A stretch of DNA of 11,713 nt, from the NCBI GenBank assembly GCA_015523575.1, contig WAJZ01000108.1, positions 1 through 11,713 of the forward strand, read 5' to 3'. Each line of letters opens with the position of its first letter. Position 1 is the stretch's first letter. The notes under the pieces are model-generated. The model ran no database searches. It was not told where the DNA came from and worked only from the letters and a program-made list of their open reading frames with translations. Below are positions 7,601 through 11,713 of this stretch, piece by piece. Made by a program: the position numbers and the translations under genes. Source of the stretch: Candidatus Hestiella acidicharens. GTDB taxonomy: Archaea > Thermoproteota > Thermoprotei_A > Sulfolobales > Acidilobaceae.

Positions 7601-10047
7601 CTAAATGAATGCTCTCCAATATCATAAAAGCTCCTTGCTATTTTCCTTATAGAGTTCTTCAATATTAACTCACATCTCTCCTTGCTAACCATTAATTCTC
7701 TGATTACATCCTTCCAATTCCTTCCCTGCATAACTTTTAATATTATAATCCTCTTTTCGTTATAGTCTAATAGATCGCTACCTAATGGTAACCTCTCCAC
7801 ATAATTCTTCACCACCCTATAGATAATATCATTTGTAGTCTCGTAAGTCATCGTTCCGTAAAGATATGCCCATAGCCTCTGTTTCTCCAAAGGGGTAAGA
7901 GGTATTATAGGTGTTTGCAGGCTCAAAGATTCTAAGAGGGCTATCGCTGTTTCATCCTCCATTGACCTATAGGTATCGTAAAGACTATCTAAAAGTTTCT
8001 CTTTAAACACTTTAGCTATAAGCTCCTGCATTTTAATCGACCTTTCACTTATTGACTTCAGAACTAAAATAGTGTACTCTCCGCTTACCGGGTTCCTATC
8101 AGGGCTTATGTGAACAACGACAAATCCATTCTTTCTCCAGAAGTTCAATAGCCTTTTATTGACACCAAATCCGCTACCTATCCAATCATACTTGTTTACT
8201 GCCTCATTATATATGTTGGAAATCAGGAATGAACCGATACCCTTACTTTGAATCTCTGGATGTGTAGCGATTCTAACTATTCTCCAACCCCTTAGGGTAC
8301 CAAAAGCATGTAACCTGTAATGCTTTATAATCCTATCAGGTATGATGTTTCCCTTTGTCTTATCTTCTAGTAGAAGGGATTTGCTAAATTCCTCACTTAA
8401 GCCGCCTTCCTCTGCCACAAGAGCCGCTGAAACTATTTTTCCATTTTTTGTTGACACTGCCCTTATAGCATAATGTGGTGCATCTGCTATTAATGCAACA
8501 TCATCTGGTTCATTCCTATAATGGGCCTGAATGTATATTCCAAATATCTGTCTAAGGATATCTTCATCATGAAAGAAAAGGTGTTCTGGGTCATAAGCTA
8601 CATAATTTAGGTTGCCAGCCTCTATATCTCTTTTGTCTTGTTCATCTAGTTGGGCAATTTCGGCATCAAGTAAAAGAGCGTCAAAGACCCACTTCTCTAC
8701 AGGATCATCACTAGCATACCTAATAGGTTCACTCATATCAACCATTTTTAGTATAGTATCTGGATTATTTTTTATTGATCCCAAAAATCTAACGCTGAAC
8801 CCTCTACCGGCACCCTCGTAACCATGTATAGTTGTAGCTATCATGAGTCTCCTATGGCTGAGCCATAACTTATAAAGTATTGGTACTGGAAGGCCACTCG
8901 CTTCATCCACAGCAAGAATGTCAGCTGGTTCGTTTACTGCAACCCTAGGTTCTCTATAGATAATATTACATTCTGGAGAAAGTATCGATTTTATTAACCC
9001 CTGAGAGGTTTCTAATGTCTTTACATCAAAGCCTAGCACCTTCATACTTTCATTAGCAAGTTTCATCAAACTTTGAGCATTTTCGAGGTTCGGAGATGTT
9101 ATTACTATCTTTACTCTTTTCTTTTCTGACAATAGCCTACACAAACCCGCGATGCCTATCCCAAGTGCACAACTCTTGCCTCTTCCCCTATCAGCTGTTA
9201 TAACCAAAACCTTCTTCTTGTCTGAACGTTCCTTTAGCCATTCAATTTCTCTTATAGCATTAACTTGGTCATTTGTTAATGCAAGCCCATAAAGATCCTT
9301 AGGAAATACAACATCTCTAGGAATCTCTACTCCTTTCTGACTATGTCCCTCGCATGCTTTTATCTCCCCGATAGATATAGCCCTATCGTTATCTGCATCA
9401 TAGATGAATATGTTTTCTTTATGCTTTATCAATTTTGCCTTGAACCATCTTATGAATACATCCCTGGGTCTTTCGTATCCATAAGTCACTAGGTTCTTTT
9501 TGAATTTTGTTAATGCTGTATCCCATTCATTCCATGGGGGTACTTGAACTATAATTAATCCTCCCCCCTCAACAAGGCCTGTCAATATACCAATGTAGTT
9601 AGGCCTTAAGTCATTAAATAGATCGATAATAACACCTTGATAGGTTTCACCCATCAGTTTTCTAGAATCTTCAATCCTGATAACTATTAGCCTTAGCCTT
9701 CCTCCTCTCTCCTTTACCGCCTTTTTCACAGCTTCTTTCTTTAGCTTTGATTCTTCAAAGGAATCATAAAAGGGATAAAGAAAGTCTAGCCTACTTTTCT
9801 TAAGCCAGTTCTCCCTTAAAACTTCCTCATAATATATAAGTAGCTTTGAGGTCAAAAGTGCAACCCTTTCTTGATCGGATCCACTCAAGACTACCATAAT
9901 TCTTTTCCTTGAACATTGAGAAGCAATTATAGCCTTTCTCAGCACCTTCAAAAACCTTAAGTAATTTGGGGAGTTCCACTTCCCCAACTGGTAGCTTACT
10001 TTCTCTGCACTCCTTTTAATCTTCTCCTTACTTACACCTTTTTCCAT
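7582..10047 (-). CDS. tmcA: RNA cytidine acetyltransferase TmcA (NAT10/Kre33 family)
   Basis: Makes N4-acetylcytidine using acetyl-CoA and ATP: at the wobble C of elongator tRNA-Met in bacteria, and at many rRNA and tRNA CCG sites in hyperthermophilic archaea. With the start at 10047 it has 821 residues: N-terminal TmcA domain (about 25-190); RecD-like helicase/ATPase with Walker A ADRGRGKS (285-292, K291) and Walker B ILAVDEASG (D381, E382); GNAT acetyltransferase with RIVRIATHPEIQSKGIGS (about 589-606), where QSKGIG binds acetyl-CoA; then a C-terminal helical RNA-binding region. The frame is open to 10104, which would add 19 residues and overlap the epimerase gene, but GGTG at 10054-10057 sits six bases before the ATG at 10045-10047. 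It starts 19 bases after the epimerase stop, so the two are probably cotranscribed. All key motifs are intact. Confidence 0.96.
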   Translation of the reverse strand: MEKGVSKEKIKRSAEKVSYQLGKWNSPNYLRFLKVLRKAIIASQCSRKRIMVVLSGSDQERVALLTSKLLIYYEEVLRENWLKKSRLDFLYPFYDSFEESKLKKEAVKKAVKERGGRLRLIVIRIEDSRKLMGETYQGVIIDLFNDLRPNYIGILTGLVEGGGLIIVQVPPWNEWDTALTKFKKNLVTYGYERPRDVFIRWFKAKLIKHKENIFIYDADNDRAISIGEIKACEGHSQKGVEIPRDVVFPKDLYGLALTNDQVNAIREIEWLKERSDKKKVLVITADRGRGKSCALGIGIAGLCRLLSEKKRVKIVITSPNLENAQSLMKLANESMKVLGFDVKTLETSQGLIKSILSPECNIIYREPRVAVNEPADILAVDEASGLPVPILYKLWLSHRRLMIATTIHGYEGAGRGFSVRFLGSIKNNPDTILKMVDMSEPIRYASDDPVEKWVFDALLLDAEIAQLDEQDKRDIEAGNLNYVAYDPEHLFFHDEDILRQIFGIYIQAHYRNEPDDVALIADAPHYAIRAVSTKNGKIVSAALVAEEGGLSEEFSKSLLLEDKTKGNIIPDRIIKHYRLHAFGTLRGWRIVRIATHPEIQSKGIGSFLISNIYNEAVNKYDWIGSGFGVNKRLLNFWRKNGFVVVHISPDRNPVSGEYTILVLKSISERSIKMQELIAKVFKEKLLDSLYDTYRSMEDETAIALLESLSLQTPIIPLTPLEKQRLWAYLYGTMTYETTNDIIYRVVKNYVERLPLGSDLLDYNEKRIIILKVMQGRNWKDVIRELMVSKERCELILKNSIRKIARSFYDIGEHSFSYVEFL

Positions 10048-10053
10048 TATAAG

Positions 10054-10057
10054 CACC
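10054..10057 (-). promoter_or_regulatory. GGTG ribosome binding site deciding the tmcA start
   Basis: GGTG, six bases, then ATG at 10045-10047. The upstream Met codon at 10104 lies inside the epimerase gene with no such site seen before it. Confidence 0.6.
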
Positions 10058-10066
10058 AAGAGCAAT

Positions 10067-11011
10067 CTACAGAATCTCTTCCACAGCAAGCCTAATAGAA
10101 TCACGGCTGCTTAACCTTGGTATCCACCCTCTTTTCTTAGCCTTTTCTATGCACAGCCTCATATATTTTACATCTCCCTTCCACCCTCTGCCATCATCTA
10201 CCCCGCCTGTTATCTCTATCTTAGGGGATAATCCCATTTTATCAATAACAATCTTTGCAATTTCTATTACAGAAATGTCATCCTCACTCCCTATGTTATA
10301 TACATCATAGGGAATCTTTTCTTCTATAGCCCTCTCTATAATATTGTACATACCATCAACAACCTCACTAACGTGAATATAGCTCTTTCTCTGTGTCCCG
10401 TCACCTAGGATCTCAAGCCTAGTTTTATCTCTCCTTAATTTATTAACGAAATCATAGATTACTCCATGGTTTGCTCTCTTCCCAACTACATTGGCCAGTC
10501 TAAAGGAAATGGATATAAAGCCAAACGTATGAGAATAGGCACTTATCATAGCTTCAGAGGCCAGCTTTGTTCCACCATAGATGCTTATTGGTTCTAAAGG
10601 TCCATAATCTTCTGGGGTTGGTATAACTTTTGCATCCCCATATACAGTAGATGAAGAAGTAAAGCCCAATACCTTAATATTGTTGTTTTTCATGGCCTCT
10701 AATATGTTATATGTCATATAAAGGTTCAATCGATATAACTCCTCAGGAGACTGAGAGCCTATCCTCACTTCTGGATTTGCTGCCAAATGATAAACCACAT
10801 CAACATCCTTTATGTACTTTCCAGCAACTTCTGGATCCGATAGGTCAGCTCTAATAAAGCTGAAGCTATTCAGTCCTAGCAAGTCCTTTATGTTATCGAT
10901 TGTACTGCTACTTAGGTCATCTATTGCTATAACCTTATGTCCTTTTTTTACTAGATATTCTGATAGGTGTGAACCTATAAACCCTGCACCACCTGTTACT
11001 ATAATATTCAT
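10067..11011 (-). CDS. NAD-dependent sugar-nucleotide epimerase (UDP-glucose 4-epimerase type)
   Basis: An extended short-chain dehydrogenase/reductase of the GalE group, which interconverts UDP-glucose and UDP-galactose or similar nucleotide sugars through a 4-keto intermediate held on NAD. The 314-residue length fits archaeal and bacterial short GalE forms. Visible parts: Rossmann motif TGGAGFIGSH (6-15), acidic D31/D32 at the NAD ribose position, HLAANPEV (75-82), the TSSSTVYGDA block (118-127), and the catalytic pair Y145 and K149 in YGGTK; RKSYIHVSEVVDGM (208-221) is the substrate-side block. Cytoplasmic. ATG start with a weak GGGAT-like site. First gene of a probable two-gene operon with tmcA. 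The exact sugar is not shown: UDP-Glc/Gal, GlcNAc or a dTDP-sugar are all open, so no symbol is given. It could feed glycosylation of surface proteins. Confidence 0.9.
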   Translation of the reverse strand: MNIIVTGGAGFIGSHLSEYLVKKGHKVIAIDDLSSSTIDNIKDLLGLNSFSFIRADLSDPEVAGKYIKDVDVVYHLAANPEVRIGSQSPEELYRLNLYMTYNILEAMKNNNIKVLGFTSSSTVYGDAKVIPTPEDYGPLEPISIYGGTKLASEAMISAYSHTFGFISISFRLANVVGKRANHGVIYDFVNKLRRDKTRLEILGDGTQRKSYIHVSEVVDGMYNIIERAIEEKIPYDVYNIGSEDDISVIEIAKIVIDKMGLSPKIEITGGVDDGRGWKGDVKYMRLCIEKAKKRGWIPRLSSRDSIRLAVEEIL

Positions 11012-11052
11012 CCTTATCCCTGCATAACAATACTAACTTAGAAGTTAATAGA

Positions 11053-11058
11053 TTTAAA
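11053..11058 (-). promoter_or_regulatory. TATA-like box of the epimerase-tmcA operon
   Basis: CTTTAAATC on the minus strand, centred about 45 bases before the epimerase ATG, predicts transcription start near 11030 and a leader of about 19 bases. Confidence 0.4.
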
Positions 11059-11067
11059 GAAGTTTTT

Positions 11068-11088
11068 ATGCTCTCAGCAAAAGAGCAT
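11068..11088. repeat. 7-bp inverted repeat between divergent promoters, candidate operator
   Basis: ATGCTCT (11068-11074) and AGAGCAT (11082-11088) are exact reverse complements around a 7-base spacer. The centre (11078) is about 22 bases from the TATA-like box facing the epimerase and about 20 from the one facing the zinc-ribbon gene, so one bound regulator could touch both promoters. Confidence 0.4.
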
Positions 11089-11095
11089 TACTCTC

Positions 11096-11101
11096 TTTAA
11101 A
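11096..11101 (+). promoter_or_regulatory. TATA-like box of the zinc-ribbon gene
   Basis: CTTTAAACC predicts transcription start near 11124, leaving a leader that still holds the GGGGAG ribosome binding site (11135-11140). A second box, TTTTTAAATTA at 11109-11119, would give a leader too short to hold the whole site. Confidence 0.35.
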
Positions 11102-11147
11102 CCCTACGTTTTTAAATTATAGCCGTATGGGGGCGGGGAGATAAAAC

Positions 11148-11444
11148 TTGAAAAAAGATAGAATAATAGAAACAGGGATCTGCCCAAATTGTGGGGGTCC
11201 AACAGATTATATATACGAAATCGAAGGGCCAATAATCAAAGATGGTGAACCTTTTATAGAAATCAAATATAGTGTAAAATGCAAGCTTTGTGGATTTGAA
11301 GACACAAAATCTATGTATATTTCGATTAATGGCCTTTATCCATTACGTTACTTGTTGACATCGAAGATGAGGTTGGTTCTTGAAAGAATCAAAATACTAA
11401 GCGACATAAAGAAGTCTAAAAGCTCCTCTTTAATTGCTACATAG
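11148..11444 (+). CDS. Small zinc-ribbon protein of unknown function
   Basis: A 98-residue protein with two cysteine pairs, CPNC (12-15) and CKLC (45-48), each followed by Gly, about 30 residues apart: a classical zinc ribbon with an inserted beta hairpin. The C-terminal part (about 64-95) is a basic helix. Such proteins in archaea include transcription and RNA-binding factors, but no named family is recognised. It starts at TTG (11148) with GGGGAG at 11135-11140; the upstream ATG at 11127 runs into a stop at once. It is divergent from the epimerase-tmcA operon with a shared control region, which makes a regulatory role possible but unproven. An inverted repeat (ATTGCTA/TAGCAAT, 11433-11448) spans its stop codon. 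Confidence 0.78.
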   Translation: MKKDRIIETGICPNCGGPTDYIYEIEGPIIKDGEPFIEIKYSVKCKLCGFEDTKSMYISINGLYPLRYLLTSKMRLVLERIKILSDIKKSKSSSLIAT

Positions 11445-11448
11445 CAAT
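11433..11448 (+). repeat. Inverted repeat over the stop codon of the zinc-ribbon gene
   Basis: ATTGCTA and TAGCAAT pair around CA (as RNA, six pairs with a four-base loop). The TAG stop (11442-11444) lies in the right arm. It may mark the 3' end of the mRNA before the tRNA promoter; no U-run follows at once. Confidence 0.3.
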
Positions 11449-11457
11449 ATAGGAAAA

Positions 11458-11467
11458 TTATATTTAT
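11458..11467 (+). promoter_or_regulatory. TATA-like promoter of tRNA-Leu
   Basis: GGAAAA followed by TTATATTTAT, centred about 31 bases before the mature tRNA, fits a BRE/TATA pair with transcription start near 11489 and a leader of a few bases. Confidence 0.5.
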
Positions 11468-11493
11468 TCCTTTTATCTACATAGACTATTTGC

Positions 11494-11578
11494 GCGGGGG
11501 TGCCCGAGCCTGGCCAAAGGGGACGGGCCTAGAACCCGTTGGCGTAGGCCTGCGTGGGTTCAAACCCCACCCCCCGCA
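11494..11578 (+). tRNA. tRNA-Leu (anticodon UAG)
   Basis: A complete 85-base class II cloverleaf. Acceptor stem GCGGGGG (11494-11500) pairs with CCCCCGC (11571-11577), discriminator A73 at 11578; T8-G9 follow, then a D arm closed by CCC/GGG with GG at 11512-11513. The anticodon stem ACGGG/CCCGT (11523-11527 and 11535-11539) is perfect and its 7-base loop CCTAGAA puts TAG at 11530-11532. A 14-base variable arm contains a GGC/GCC stem, and the T arm is GTGGG-TTCAAAC-CCCAC. The long variable arm, A73 and TAG anticodon identify Leu (codon CUA and probably other CUN). CCA is not encoded (A73 is followed by CCT). No intron. Position 33 is C (11529) instead of the near-universal U. The all-GC acceptor stem suggests growth at high temperature. 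Confidence 0.95.
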
Positions 11579-11632
11579 CCTCCTTGATAGCAAAAAGCTT
11601 AGTGAGGATTGACGTAAAAGCATCAATATGCA

Positions 11633-11713
11633 TTAAAATTTATTAAATCTTCTGAGGATTTCTTCGCTACTACTAGCAATTTCACTATCCTTTTTTTCAT
11701 ATTCATCGTATCC
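11633..11713 (-). CDS. C-terminal end of an unidentified gene (partial)
   Basis: Reading inward from the right edge on the minus strand, 26 codons are open to a TAA at 11633-11635. The peptide is acidic and hydrophilic, ending in SEEILRRFNKF, which looks like a real helical C-terminus. A second minus frame (peptide containing MKKRIVKLLVV) is also open from the edge and runs past this stop, so the frame is not certain. Too little is present to name the product. Confidence 0.4.
   Translation of the reverse strand, partial: GYDEYEKKDSEIASSSEEILRRFNKF

Noticed and set aside
8612..8821. 69-residue open frame on the plus strand within tmcA, and a 71-residue one at 10812-11027 within the epimerase gene
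   Set aside because: Both are antisense to well-supported genes and show no ribosome binding site or motif.
10048..10104. 19-residue N-terminal extension of TmcA starting at the Met codon at 10104
   Set aside because: It overlaps the epimerase gene, has no visible ribosome binding site, and GGTG is correctly spaced before the ATG at 10047.
11494..11578. tRNA-Ser, or a tRNA with an intron
   Set aside because: A long variable arm also occurs in tRNA-Ser, but the TAG anticodon and A73 are those of Leu, and the anticodon loop is seven bases with no insertion.
11625..11713. Second minus-strand frame at the right edge containing MKKRIVKLLVV
   Set aside because: It is open, but the acidic frame with its helical ending looks more like a normal C-terminus; kept only as an alternative.
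1..11713. CRISPR array, insertion sequence or attachment site
   Set aside because: No regularly spaced repeats, transposase or integrase motifs, or partial tRNA copies are visible.

Overview
The window looks like a piece of a low-GC, probably hyperthermophilic archaeal chromosome, most likely Thermoproteota (Crenarchaeota). The grounds are: GGTG-type ribosome binding sites with frequent TTG starts; BRE/TATA-like promoters; a close homologue of the crenarchaeal lysine methyltransferase aKMT; the archaeal enzymes TrmI and TmcA; and a very GC-rich tRNA-Leu without encoded CCA in an AT-rich background. No mobile element, CRISPR array or phage gene is visible, and no gap between genes exceeds 300 bases.

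Left part (1-2983, plus strand): the 3' part of a GH38 alpha-mannosidase gene that begins outside the window, followed 7 bases later by a small unrecognised gene. Its stop codon overlaps the stop of the next gene. Next (2980-5376, minus): a complete phosphoenolpyruvate synthase (ppsA) with a clear promoter and a perfect 9-bp inverted repeat where a repressor could bind. Divergent to it (5497-6297, plus) is the tRNA m1A methyltransferase gene trmI, whose end overlaps a convergent gene of unknown function (6284-6796, minus).

Middle and right part: a small methyltransferase of the aKMT type (6976-7479, minus), then a probable two-gene operon read from right to left: a GalE-type sugar-nucleotide epimerase (10067-11011) and TmcA, the RNA cytidine acetyltransferase (7582-10047). 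Divergent to the epimerase is a 98-residue zinc-ribbon protein (11148-11444). Between the two TATA-like boxes lies an almost centrally placed 7-bp inverted repeat. The window ends with tRNA-Leu(UAG), which has an unusual C at position 33, and the likely tail of a minus-strand gene.

Themes: carbohydrate metabolism (GH38, PpsA, epimerase) is mixed with RNA and protein modification (TrmI, TmcA, aKMT). No clearly new multi-gene system is visible. The most checkable new items are the operator-like repeats, the C33 tRNA, inverted repeats at the gene ends, the TTG-plus-GGTG start grammar and three uncharacterised small proteins.
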